From contig JAAVBP010000005.1 in NCBI GenBank assembly GCA_014803525.1, forward strand, positions 62,001-126,000: a DNA stretch of 64,000 nt, written 5' to 3'. The notes beneath the pieces were generated by a model. That model was not told where the DNA came from, ran no database searches, and saw nothing but the letters and a program-made list of their open reading frames with translations. The DNA comes from a bacterium (GTDB taxonomy: Bacteria; Pseudomonadota; Alphaproteobacteria; Rs-D84). Shown one piece after another: positions 19,268 to 27,410 of this stretch. Both the position numbers and the translations under genes were made by a program. Numbering within the stretch: position 1 is the first letter of the stretch; every line of letters begins with the position of its first letter.

Positions 19268-20597
19268 CCATCATGCATTGTTTGATATTGATTCTTTGTT
19301 CCAAGCGTTGCCAAAAAACATATTGGCATATTATGTATTGTGACAGACTGCGCTGGTTATAAATTCCGTCCAGATGTGATATCACGGATTTACAGTCGAT
19401 CGTCTTGTTATCGTCGTCGGCCGGGTCGGCAATTATTTCAAAAACGGCATTATCAATTCCGTCGACATATGCGTCCGGCAATACCGATGTGCCACCGGGA
19501 CGTATATCCAAAACAACGGCACCGGTGCCACCACCCTGTAATGCATCAGATGTTTGGTCACGCAAAGTTATATTTGATGTGATGATGGTATCGGTTTCGA
19601 TACCGCTGCGCGAATTGTATTCCAAATCATCGCCGATGTAAACGTCTTGGCCGCTGGCCATGTTTATATAAGACGACACGTCCAGACGTTCGACTGTAAA
19701 GTTTATACGATCCGACACCACATTGCCGTGAACATTCCATTTTGATGGGCCTGTAAATCCGGTGCGTCCGGCGGTCATGGAAAAATCATACAGCGATGCA
19801 ACATTCGCACTGAAATTACCCGTGTCGCCATAATTTGCAACCGTTTGTGCATCAACATTTGTCGCGATTAATGTTCCCCGTGTCAGGGCCAATGCAGCTT
19901 CGCCAGTGCGGGATTGAAATACGGCGCGTGATACAGACAAATTTGCAATTTCATTTTTTTCACGTCGGCCGGATTCCGATCCCGTTATGGTCAGGTTTAG
20001 TGTTGTTGCCGTATCAAATTCACCGCGGCGCGCATCTAATATACCGAAATTATCAAATACAAATCCCCCCATGTCCAGGTCTGTTAAAAACGCCCCTGCG
20101 TCCAGGTTGTTTTCATTGCGGCGTACGACGTCTGAAAAACCTTCGTCCAGGGCAATTTTTACGATTATGGCACCATCGTTTTCTGTTGCGTAAAAACCGA
20201 TGCGTCGGGCCAGTTCTGCAATGCGAATCCCCGACATATTTCCGCCTGATAATTCCAAGTATGCCGATATTTCAGATGGTGTTTTATCAATAACCAGCAT
20301 GATATCCTGGCCCAGGGCGGTTTTCGGCACAAATCCCAGTGGCAGACCATATGCCTCCAACGTATCTGAAAAGTCGCGTCCACCTATGACGGTTCGGTCG
20401 TATTGTAAATTTGATGCGTTTTCGCGGATAAAAATTCGTGCCGCGGTTGTTGCTACATCAATCTGGCGCGTCGCGGCATACATTTGTGCGTCCATATCAC
20501 GTGTGGCCAAACGTCCCGCAAAAAACGGAATGAATGCGAAAACCAGGCTTAATGCCAACAAGGCCTGTAATAGAAAATTCCCGCTTTGTTTGGACAA
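19245..20597 (-). CDS. Type IV pilin-like protein with beta-rich C-terminal domain (first of three, TTG start)
   Basis: I choose the TTG at 20597 as start: a strong GGGGGAGAG ribosome site lies eight bases upstream, and the product begins MSKQSG followed by NFLLQALLALSLVFAFIPFF, a prepilin-like leader of six residues. The frame is open further upstream, but the promoter lies at 20633-20661. The +5 residue is glutamine instead of glutamate. The protein has 450 residues: an amphipathic helix to ~65, LDMGGFVFDNFG near 205, then Thr/Ser/Asn-rich beta sequence. The C-terminus contains a cysteine pair (TIDCKS, IICQYV). First gene of a six-gene minus-strand operon ending in rluD. Confidence 0.78.
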   Translation of the reverse strand: MSKQSGNFLLQALLALSLVFAFIPFFAGRLATRDMDAQMYAATRQIDVATTAARIFIRENASNLQYDRTVIGGRDFSDTLEAYGLPLGFVPKTALGQDIMLVIDKTPSEISAYLELSGGNMSGIRIAELARRIGFYATENDGAIIVKIALDEGFSDVVRRNENNLDAGAFLTDLDMGGFVFDNFGILDARRGEFDTATTLNLTITGSESGRREKNEIANLSVSRAVFQSRTGEAALALTRGTLIATNVDAQTVANYGDTGNFSANVASLYDFSMTAGRTGFTGPSKWNVHGNVVSDRINFTVERLDVSSYINMASGQDVYIGDDLEYNSRSGIETDTIITSNITLRDQTSDALQGGGTGAVVLDIRPGGTSVLPDAYVDGIDNAVFEIIADPADDDNKTIDCKSVISHLDGIYNQRSLSQYIICQYVFWQRLEQRINIKQCMMDGGDGCI

Positions 20598-20632
20598 ACT
20601 GATATCTCTCCCCCTATTGATGATATATTTTG

Positions 20633-20661
20633 AGCATAGCAACAGAAAAAAATTATTGCAA
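20633..20661 (-). promoter_or_regulatory. Promoter of the pilin-like operon
   Basis: On the minus strand TTGCAA, a 17-base spacer and TATGCT. The predicted start near 20626 gives a ~29-base leader carrying GGGGGAGAG. Confidence 0.65.
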
Positions 20662-20767
20662 TCGGTTTTAAGATGCTTTAACCTGTGCTTGAAACGTTTG
20701 GCAAAAAAATCAAATACGCCAACCGAGAGAAAAAAGTATTTCCTGAAATTAACAGAAGAAAAATTAC

Positions 20768-21043
20768 ATGCAAAATAAAAAAAATCAAACCTCTGTCGGT
20801 CAGATGATTCAACGATGCCATAAATGGCGGCAAAAGCGTAAGCAATATATTGACCAGGCACGTACAACGACGGATGCGATTGAACGTGAACGTTTGCTGC
20901 AAACGGCGGAACATTATGGACGCATTGTCGCCGCAGAACAGGGGAAAATAGATTCAACGCGCGTGCCCGGCGATAAAACACCGGCCCCGACACCGGTCGA
21001 CGAAGATGATGCGTTGCCGGATTTTATCACAGATATAAAATAA
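20768..21043 (+). CDS. DUF4167-like small protein
   Basis: 91 residues, basic N-terminal half and acidic C-terminus. ERERLLQTAEHYGRIVA resembles the 'AENYFQHAEHYYRI' core of the alphaproteobacterial DUF4167 family, in which a single helical repeat is followed by disordered sequence. The family's role is unknown. It lies just upstream of dnaX on the same strand, with 75 bases between them. The ribosome site is weak. Family assignment rests on that one motif. Confidence 0.65.
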   Translation: MQNKKNQTSVGQMIQRCHKWRQKRKQYIDQARTTTDAIERERLLQTAEHYGRIVAAEQGKIDSTRVPGDKTPAPTPVDEDDALPDFITDIK

Positions 21044-21118
21044 GCGATTTTTAACATTTTTTAATTGTTGAAATTTCACGTACGTTTGCTATTCTCCTGG
21101 TTACAAAGGAAGAATAGC

Positions 21119-22660
21119 ATGGATACGAATTATACCGTTTTGGCCCGTAAATATCGCAGCCAGGATTTTCAATCATTAATCGGCCAGGATGTTTTGGTAA
21201 AAACACTAACGACCGCAATAAATACGGGGCGTATTGCACATGCCTATATATTCACTGGAATTCGTGGAACCGGAAAAACCAGTACCGCCCGCATATTGGC
21301 CAAGGCACTGAACTGTTTATCCGGGGATACGGCAACATCTGCGCCGTGCGGGGTGTGTGAAAACTGTCGCGCGATTGCGGCGGGGCAACATATTGACGTG
21401 CTGGAAATCGACGCGGCGTCACATACGGGCGTGGACAATATGCGCGATATTTTGGATGCGGCGCAATATCGTCCCACAAACGGCCGGTACAAGGTTTATA
21501 TTATCGACGAAGTTCATATGCTGTCGACATCGGCGTTTAACGCATTATTGAAAACACTGGAAGAGCCGCCGGCACATGTTATCTTTATTTTGGCGACAAC
21601 AGAAATCAGAAAGGTTCCGGTTACAATTCTGTCCCGGTGCCAGCGTTTTGACCTGGTGCGTGTGCCGGTTGAAACATTAAAGAAACATTTTGCATCAATT
21701 GCCGAAAAAGAAAATGTCACATTATCGGATGCGGCAAATGATTTGTTGGCGCGCGCGGCCGATGGTTCGGTGCGTGATGGGTTATCCCTGTTGGACCAGG
21801 CAATTGCCCAAACCGGTGGTAACGTGGACGAAGGTGCGGTGTTGGCCATGTTAAAGCGTGCCGATCGCGGTGTGGTAATCGACTTTATGCAGACATTATT
21901 GTCGGGTAATGTTGCGGCGGCGTTAAGCAAAGCGGACGAGATTTATACAAACGGTGCAGATCTGACGATGCTGTTGAATGATATGATGGAATGGACGCAT
22001 TGGGCAACGCGTATGCATCCGGCACTGCATGCGGGGGTGTGTATAAATTCACCGTATACGTCGGATATGCGGGAAAAAATGCAAAAAATTATTGACAAGG
22101 TTGGGTTGAACACCCTGTCCAGAATATGGCAGGTTTTGGTTGCGTCCGTCGCCGAAATGCAGGCGGCCGGCAATCAAAAACAATGCTTTGACATGTTAAT
22201 CGTGCGGTGTATGCACATTGCGGAAATACCGCCGATTTCTGATTTATTAAAACAGTCCGACACCGGCACAGCCCGTGCGGTGATGCCCACGTCCGCACCC
22301 GTTGATACAACCACAAAAAAAGAAACGTTGACCATTGAAAGTGCGGTGGCATTGGGTGATGCGTTACAGTCGGCACGCGAAATTCTGCTATATTCTTACT
22401 TCAGTGGAAATGTCGAGATTTGTGAATTCCAGACTGGTCATATCAAGTACTTTGATCGCGGATCGGATACGAATTTCGCCCCCAAATTGTCTGCATGGTT
22501 GGCGGATAAAACGGGTATGCAATGGAATCTGGAACGCGTCGCCGAATCCCAGAATGCACACACGATAACCGAACAAAAACAGGAAGAAATCGTGTCCGAT
22601 CCGATGGTTGCCAGTGCGATGAACCTGTTTGCGGATGCGACATTGGTCGGGTTTAAATAA
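21119..22660 (+). CDS. dnaX: DNA polymerase III gamma/tau subunit
   Basis: Clamp-loader ATPase subunit of the replicative polymerase. 513 residues, against ~640 for E. coli tau. Walker A GIRGTGKTS lies near residue 45, a zinc module has CGVCENC near 80, Walker B-type DEVHML near 127 and sensor 1 LATTEIRKVP. Domain III ends around 370. Only ~110 residues of tau-specific tail follow. The ATG at 21119 is preceded by AAAGGAAGAATAGC, a good ribosome site; the longer upstream frame lacks one. An in-frame A7 run at codons 399-401 may produce a gamma form. The recR and ybaB genes that often follow dnaX are absent. Confidence 0.95.
   Translation: MDTNYTVLARKYRSQDFQSLIGQDVLVKTLTTAINTGRIAHAYIFTGIRGTGKTSTARILAKALNCLSGDTATSAPCGVCENCRAIAAGQHIDVLEIDAASHTGVDNMRDILDAAQYRPTNGRYKVYIIDEVHMLSTSAFNALLKTLEEPPAHVIFILATTEIRKVPVTILSRCQRFDLVRVPVETLKKHFASIAEKENVTLSDAANDLLARAADGSVRDGLSLLDQAIAQTGGNVDEGAVLAMLKRADRGVVIDFMQTLLSGNVAAALSKADEIYTNGADLTMLLNDMMEWTHWATRMHPALHAGVCINSPYTSDMREKMQKIIDKVGLNTLSRIWQVLVASVAEMQAAGNQKQCFDMLIVRCMHIAEIPPISDLLKQSDTGTARAVMPTSAPVDTTTKKETLTIESAVALGDALQSAREILLYSYFSGNVEICEFQTGHIKYFDRGSDTNFAPKLSAWLADKTGMQWNLERVAESQNAHTITEQKQEEIVSDPMVASAMNLFADATLVGFK
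22315..22322 (+). promoter_or_regulatory. Possible dnaX frameshift (slippery) site
   Basis: Seven A followed by G, arranged in frame as A-AAA-AAA-G just after the conserved clamp-loader domains. A -1 shift gives five further codons then TGA; a +1 shift gives two codons then TGA. This matches the position and outcome of the E. coli dnaX programmed frameshift, but no downstream stem-loop was demonstrated. Confidence 0.45.
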
Positions 22661-22683
22661 TTATATTAGTATGGAGAGATAAA

Positions 22684-23151
22684 ATGCGTGATGAATCCGG
22701 ACGATCACTGGTAGAAATTATCGGGATATTGGCCATCGGTGCAATAATGACCGCGGGCGCGGTTTCAATGTATTCAATGATACATGGTAATCAAACACGC
22801 GCAATCGCCGCGGCAAATATGGAACAATTGGTTCGGGATACGCACATATTAATGCAATCGCGTGGGGACTATTCCGGGATATCGGTCGATTATTTGATAA
22901 AGGCGGGCGCATTGAAATCAGATCATGCGCCGATTGGCGGATCATGGTCTGTCACCGCCGAAGAAGGCGGAAAAAAATTCGCAATTAATTTAACGGAATT
23001 ATCGGTTGGTGAATGTGATTACTTTATAACCGCGATACCCCAGTGGGCGTATGCCGTGCGTGTAAATGGTTTGACGATTGATGCGTCGTCGGCGGATGCG
23101 GACAATTGCTTTTCATCGCGTACAAATCAGATTTCTTTTATAGTGGAATAA
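22684..23151 (+). CDS. Type IV pilin-like protein (fourth in window)
   Basis: 155 residues. MRDESG is a six-residue prepilin leader, followed by RSLVEIIGILAIGAIMTAGAVSM with glutamate at +5, the hallmark of type IV pilins. A conserved-looking amphipathic helix precedes a small C-terminal domain. The two cysteines (GECDYF, DNCFSS) near residues 117 and 141 could form the D-loop disulphide of pilins. The size fits a major (PilS/TcpA-type) pilin better than the 400-residue proteins at 16.8-20.6 kb. A GGAGAG ribosome site precedes the ATG. It abuts an OmpA-like lipoprotein gene without spacing, suggesting one transcript. Confidence 0.78.
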   Translation: MRDESGRSLVEIIGILAIGAIMTAGAVSMYSMIHGNQTRAIAAANMEQLVRDTHILMQSRGDYSGISVDYLIKAGALKSDHAPIGGSWSVTAEEGGKKFAINLTELSVGECDYFITAIPQWAYAVRVNGLTIDASSADADNCFSSRTNQISFIVE

Positions 23152-23829
23152 ATGAAAAAAAGCATTGCGTTTTTAATATTTGTATCCATATTATCCGCAT
23201 GCCAGACATACACCAGTCCACCACGCAGCGCATGGCGCACGCACCTGAATGGGGCCAGTATGTCTGATATGTCAGATGCCGCGCGCGTGGCAAAAAAACC
23301 GGTGTATTTGGGTTCGGGCGGGCGCACGGTTACGGATGCAGTTAAAAAATCATCTGGCGCAGAATACGGGGACAAGGCCGCAAATGATAATGCCATAACG
23401 GTTGCGTATATGGCGAATCTGGAATTTGCATTATATGACGCATTGCGTAAACCTGGCATTTCTGTCCAGCGCGCCGGCACCGACGTTGTTGTAATATTGG
23501 TGCGCGATGCAATTATGCAATTGGATGCGGCGGAAATATCAGATACGGGTGCGGATACGTTGCGTACAATATCGAAAATATTGAACAAATATGATGCAAC
23601 ATTTATAGAAATTGCGGGATATACCGACGCCATGCGTGATGCGCATGGTGCGTCGGCACTGTCCACCGATATGGCGATGCGCACAGGTGTATTTTTTGCA
23701 ACACATAATGTAAACACTGCCCGCATGTTTATCGTCGGACGTGGTGCGGCCCGTCCCATTGCCGCCCAGGATGATGTGGGCCGTCTGACCAATCGTCGTG
23801 TAGAATTACGTATTGCGCCGGCGCGTTAG
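23152..23829 (+). CDS. OmpA/Pal-like lipoprotein
   Basis: 225 residues. The lipobox LSAC places the lipidated cysteine at residue 17. The C-terminal ~110 residues form an OmpA-like peptidoglycan-binding domain: TLRTISKILNKYDATFIEIAGYTD, later GRGAARPIAAQDDVGRLTNRRVEL, where NRRVEL is a family signature. It differs from the separate Pal protein at 48154. It starts right after the stop of the pilin-like gene, so it may anchor a pilus-related structure to the cell wall; that is inference from position only. Confidence 0.85.
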   Translation: MKKSIAFLIFVSILSACQTYTSPPRSAWRTHLNGASMSDMSDAARVAKKPVYLGSGGRTVTDAVKKSSGAEYGDKAANDNAITVAYMANLEFALYDALRKPGISVQRAGTDVVVILVRDAIMQLDAAEISDTGADTLRTISKILNKYDATFIEIAGYTDAMRDAHGASALSTDMAMRTGVFFATHNVNTARMFIVGRGAARPIAAQDDVGRLTNRRVELRIAPAR

Positions 23830-23910
23830 ATAACGGAAAAATTCGCCTTTTCATTTTATTTTTTTATTGTTATACTCATGTTATCAACAAAAACATAAGG
23901 ATGGAAAATA

Positions 23911-24573
23911 ATGGCAAATAAAACTACAAATGTTACGGTTCGTAATTACAAAAAAACCGGTATTATTGCCGCGGCAGTTGTTGCGGTCGGTGTTATCGGC
24001 ATTTTTGCAGTGCGTGCATTGAACACGGGAAAAACAACTAATCTGGATTCTGCGATGGCGGCTGTCACAACAGATGCGGCCAATGGTGCAGATATGCGTA
24101 TGGCGGTAATCCGCATGGATGCGATTCAAAGTGGTGCAAACGCATTAAAAGACCTGCGTAAACAAAAAGAAGCGTATGAAAACCAGTTGCGTAATGAATT
24201 GGAACGTGAACAAAAGGCGTTGGAAAAAGAAAAAGCCGAAATTGAAAAGTCCCAGGATGTATTGTCACGTGACGCACTGCAGCGTCGTATTGCCGACTAT
24301 CAGGGTCGCGTTGCAAAACTGCAACAGGATTTGAATGAACGTGCCCAGAGTATTGAGGCATCTTTCCAAAAGGCGTTGAATGATGTTCAGGCAAATCATC
24401 TGGATCCGATTATAGAGGCGACAATTGTTAAAAAGAACCTGTCGTTGGTAATTGATGGTCGCTTTGCCCGCGTTGGTGAAAATGCAGAAAACCTGGATAT
24501 TACAGACCAAGTGGTAGAAGCGCTGAACCGCAAGGTGTCATCGGTAAAAATGGAAAAGCCCAAGGGATTCTAA
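23911..24573 (+). CDS. OmpH/Skp-like periplasmic chaperone, membrane-anchored
   Basis: 220 residues. A single N-terminal transmembrane or uncleaved signal segment spans ~17-36 (IIAAAVVAVGVIGIFAV). A long charged coiled coil (~80-160, rich in E, K, Q) is followed by a beta segment NLSLVIDGRFARVGENAENLDITDQVV that matches the Skp C-terminal end. Skp holds unfolded outer-membrane proteins. The usual bamA neighbour is not here. A possible promoter (TATACT at 23871) and an AAGGATGG ribosome site precede it, and a terminator follows. Confidence 0.82.
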   Translation: MANKTTNVTVRNYKKTGIIAAAVVAVGVIGIFAVRALNTGKTTNLDSAMAAVTTDAANGADMRMAVIRMDAIQSGANALKDLRKQKEAYENQLRNELEREQKALEKEKAEIEKSQDVLSRDALQRRIADYQGRVAKLQQDLNERAQSIEASFQKALNDVQANHLDPIIEATIVKKNLSLVIDGRFARVGENAENLDITDQVVEALNRKVSSVKMEKPKGF

Positions 24574-24596
24574 ATCATCCCAAAGCAAATAACAAA

Positions 24597-24625
24597 GGGG
24601 CGCGAAATATTCGCGCCCTTTTTTT
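24597..24625 (+). terminator. Rho-independent terminator after the OmpH-like gene
   Basis: GGGCGCGAA-ATA-TTCGCGCCC followed by seven T. The T run overlaps the stop codon of the convergent der gene, and the stem may also slow transcription from that side. Confidence 0.85.
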
Positions 24626-25967
24626 AATCATATGGATTATCTGATTTTTGATAATCAATAATCACCGGCAAATGTTCCCAATGCAATTCGGTCGCAATCC
24701 CGCGTCGCAGATAACGCGTATATGATTCCGGAATATCCGACGCGCCACCGACATTGATTGTAATCTTCATCGGATGCCGCCCTGTTTGACGTGCAAACTT
24801 GATCTTCATCGGGCGTTTCAGACGTGACATTGGCGGCTGGCGCGATGCGACCAAACGTTCAACTATTCTGTTTAGCAGACTGGTCGGGACATCTGTATCG
24901 GAAATATCCCATTGTTCATAAACACGCTTGAACATATTTTGGACACCGGTTCCCTTTTCCGCAGATATAGCCAATATCATTGGCTTTATAATCTGGTGAA
25001 AAGAATTTGAAAACTGATGCTTTAATTTTAACAGTTTTTCATCACGAATTTCTGGTTCAACCAGATCCCATTTGTTCAGTGCCACGCATAAAATCTTGCC
25101 GGCGTTAAATACACGTGCGGCAATCCCCAGTGCCTGGTTTTCAATATTGCGTGTGGCGTCAACAACCAGGATGACAACATCTGATTTTTCAATCGCATCC
25201 AATGATTTTAACGCAGACAGTGTTTCTACATCATCGGTGACGCCCGCCTTGCGACGCAGTCCCGCCGTATCCATCAAAACAATATCACGGCCGTAAAAAC
25301 GTGTCGGAATCTTTACCGTGTCACGTGTGATGCCTGGTGCGTCACGTACGATTTGTCGCTGTTCGCCCAGTATACGGTTAACCAATGTGGATTTACCAAC
25401 GTTCGGCTGGCCCAGGATGGCAATTTTTACGCGATTGTCCGATTTATCTGCGTCTGCATCGGACATTTCTGCATTGGCGTCAAAGTTTGCGATTTTATCC
25501 AAGAATTCATATATTTCATCAAATCCACGCTTGTGTTCTGCGGCGATTAAAATCGGTGCACCAAACCCCAGCTTGTAAAACTCGTGCGTGTCGGCCATGC
25601 GGCGCGCCGATTCCGATTTATTTGCCAACAGCAATACCGGCGCCTTGGTATTTCTGCGAACGGTGCGCGCCCATTCCAAATCTTCGGGCATCAGACCCAC
25701 GCGGGCATCGACCACAAACAAAATCGCATCTGCATCGGCGATCGCACGTGTGGCCATTTGTGTTGAATCTGCCGCGATACCGCTTTTTGCCTTTTCTAAT
25801 CCGGCGGTGTCAAATAATTGATATGGGCGATTTGCAAACATGCCCGATATCGTATCACGTGTGACCCCGGGACGATCATGTACCAATGCGTCACGCGTCC
25901 CAGTCAGACCGTTAAACAGTGTTGATTTACCCGTGTTCGGGCGACCAGCAATAGTTACTTTTATCAT
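24624..25967 (-). CDS. der: Ribosome-assembly GTPase Der (EngA)
   Basis: Double-GTPase needed for 50S subunit maturation. 447 residues from MIKVTIAG. The first G domain starts GRPNTGKST (residues ~8-16) and the second GQPNVGKST near 193; each is followed by a DTAG motif and NK(S/W)(E/D). A C-terminal KH-like domain contains RLKRPMKIKFARQTG. Another ATG four codons upstream (25979) has no ribosome site, whereas GGA sits about seven bases before the chosen ATG. Der normally follows yfgM-bamB; here a plus-strand YIP1-like gene lies between bamB and der. Confidence 0.95.
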   Translation of the reverse strand: MIKVTIAGRPNTGKSTLFNGLTGTRDALVHDRPGVTRDTISGMFANRPYQLFDTAGLEKAKSGIAADSTQMATRAIADADAILFVVDARVGLMPEDLEWARTVRRNTKAPVLLLANKSESARRMADTHEFYKLGFGAPILIAAEHKRGFDEIYEFLDKIANFDANAEMSDADADKSDNRVKIAILGQPNVGKSTLVNRILGEQRQIVRDAPGITRDTVKIPTRFYGRDIVLMDTAGLRRKAGVTDDVETLSALKSLDAIEKSDVVILVVDATRNIENQALGIAARVFNAGKILCVALNKWDLVEPEIRDEKLLKLKHQFSNSFHQIIKPMILAISAEKGTGVQNMFKRVYEQWDISDTDVPTSLLNRIVERLVASRQPPMSRLKRPMKIKFARQTGRHPMKITINVGGASDIPESYTRYLRRGIATELHWEHLPVIIDYQKSDNPYD

Positions 25968-26037
25968 CGTTTTTTCCATTGATTTTTTTTAATTATAAAG
26001 CAAAAATATAAATAATCAAACCCAAGGTGGTATCATA

Positions 26038-26634
26038 ATGATTGCAAAAGCAAAAAAATGGGTAAAACACGTTCGTGATATTATTGCCCGCCCGCGTCGT
26101 TTCTTTACAAAAATCGTTGCCGACGGCAATATGGATGAATCTATGCTCAAGGCGTTTATATACGGTCTGATTGGTGGGGTATTGGTTTTGGGATTGCGTT
26201 TGATTGGTGGGGCGACCATTACAATCAGTGCCGTTTTTTCCGCGATAATTATTGTGCCGGTTTTGGCGGTTGCAATGCTGTTTGTGATGGGCGGTCTGAT
26301 GATGTTGGTATCGGAAATCACCGGTGGTGAACGCGATTGGGAAATCGCGATCAAGGGTTTGGCGTCGGTATTTTTTGTATACCCGGCGGCATTGGTTTTA
26401 AATGCATTGGCGTTTAATTGTACGTCGATGTGGATAATCAGTATTATTGTCGACGTATATATATTGTTTTTGTTTTATAATATCGCGATGTATTGCATGC
26501 GTGGCCGCCGCGGCAGTGTGATTGCCGTAATCGCCATATTTGCAATATTTATGATAACGGTTTACGCAACAGATTATCGCATTGGATGGTTTATGTTGAA
26601 AAATACGGGTGCGGCATTGGCGTGCCTGATATAA
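26038..26634 (+). CDS. YIP1-family integral membrane protein
   Basis: 198 residues with about five transmembrane helices (near 42-62, 65-90, 110-135, 138-155, 165-185). The N-terminal cytosolic stretch ARPRRFFTKI fits the 'P..ff..i' opening of the YIP1 family. Function is not established for bacterial members. An AAGGTGG ribosome site lies before the ATG. It is inserted head-on between der and bamB, which normally belong together, so it may be a later insertion or the result of an inversion. Confidence 0.65.
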   Translation: MIAKAKKWVKHVRDIIARPRRFFTKIVADGNMDESMLKAFIYGLIGGVLVLGLRLIGGATITISAVFSAIIIVPVLAVAMLFVMGGLMMLVSEITGGERDWEIAIKGLASVFFVYPAALVLNALAFNCTSMWIISIIVDVYILFLFYNIAMYCMRGRRGSVIAVIAIFAIFMITVYATDYRIGWFMLKNTGAALACLI

Positions 26635-26663
26635 AAAATCCCGGCGTTTGCCGGGATTTTTTT
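26634..26663. terminator. Bidirectional terminator between the YIP1-like gene and bamB
   Basis: AAAAAATCCCGGC-GTTT-GCCGGGATTTTTTT. Both flanks are A/T runs, so it can stop transcription from either convergent gene. Confidence 0.85.
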
Positions 26664-27387
26664 ACATCTTTTCGCCGGTTGATGCGTTAATCTTTGTTTT
26701 GCATGCGCGCAGTACGCCGTCCGCATACGACAGGCGGGCACATTTGCCAATTTCTGTTTTCCAATATACGGCGCCGTCACTTAGCCGCACTGCATATAAT
26801 ACGCCGTCTGTACCCATTACAAATGCCGCAGGATGCGCAATTATAAATGGCGATGATACACCGATCGTTGTGCACCATTTTATGCGCCCATTGCCCAAAT
26901 TAATGCGACAAAAAGCGTCACCCATGCCGCCGGCATATACCGCATCACCATCAATGACAATCGGTGCAACAATATCCAGAACTGATGCGCCGCCGGTCAT
27001 ATTACTGGGGCGATAAACATCTGCTGTCCATGCAATCTGGCGCGATTTTGGGTTCAGCTTTACAACCTCGCCCGTGGTCAGACCCGCAACCACATAATTG
27101 CCAACGCATATGGGTGACTGGGTCGTGCGCACAGAATTACCGGTTGGAAATCCGGTATATATCCGCCGTTCCCCGTCCCAGATAACGTTTGATGCATCCT
27201 GGCGATATGGACAATCAATATTTTCCATTGCAATTGGCGTGGCCGCCAAATCCGTAATCGGTGTATTGATTATATTTGTTTCGCCTTCGTCAAATATTGC
27301 CGTGCGCACACCGGGTAAAATTGGATCATGCTTGGTACAGCCCGCGATTGTCCCCAGTAATAATGTTGCAAATGCAATTTTACGCAT
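26662..27387 (-). CDS. bamB: BamB-like outer-membrane assembly lipoprotein (short)
   Basis: 241 residues, far below the usual 380-450. The lipobox IAGC puts the lipid on Cys17. PQQ-type beta-propeller strands follow, e.g. VVAGLTTGEVVKLNPKSRQIAWTA and VYAGGMGDAFCRINLGNGRIKW and LYAVRLSDGAVYWKTEIG, enough for roughly four or five blades instead of eight. It lies directly downstream of yfgM, as in the standard yfgM-bamB-der order, which supports the call. The reading frame is intact, so the shortening looks like reduction, not a frameshift. Confidence 0.8.
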   Translation of the reverse strand: MRKIAFATLLLGTIAGCTKHDPILPGVRTAIFDEGETNIINTPITDLAATPIAMENIDCPYRQDASNVIWDGERRIYTGFPTGNSVRTTQSPICVGNYVVAGLTTGEVVKLNPKSRQIAWTADVYRPSNMTGGASVLDIVAPIVIDGDAVYAGGMGDAFCRINLGNGRIKWCTTIGVSSPFIIAHPAAFVMGTDGVLYAVRLSDGAVYWKTEIGKCARLSYADGVLRACKTKINASTGEKM

Positions 27388-27410
27388 ATATATGCCCTTT
27401 GTTTTTTGAT

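Noticed and set aside
16756..20597. A shufflon-type invertible adhesin locus
   Set aside because: No inverted repeats within the 3' ends and no recombinase gene nearby; the three genes differ along their whole length.
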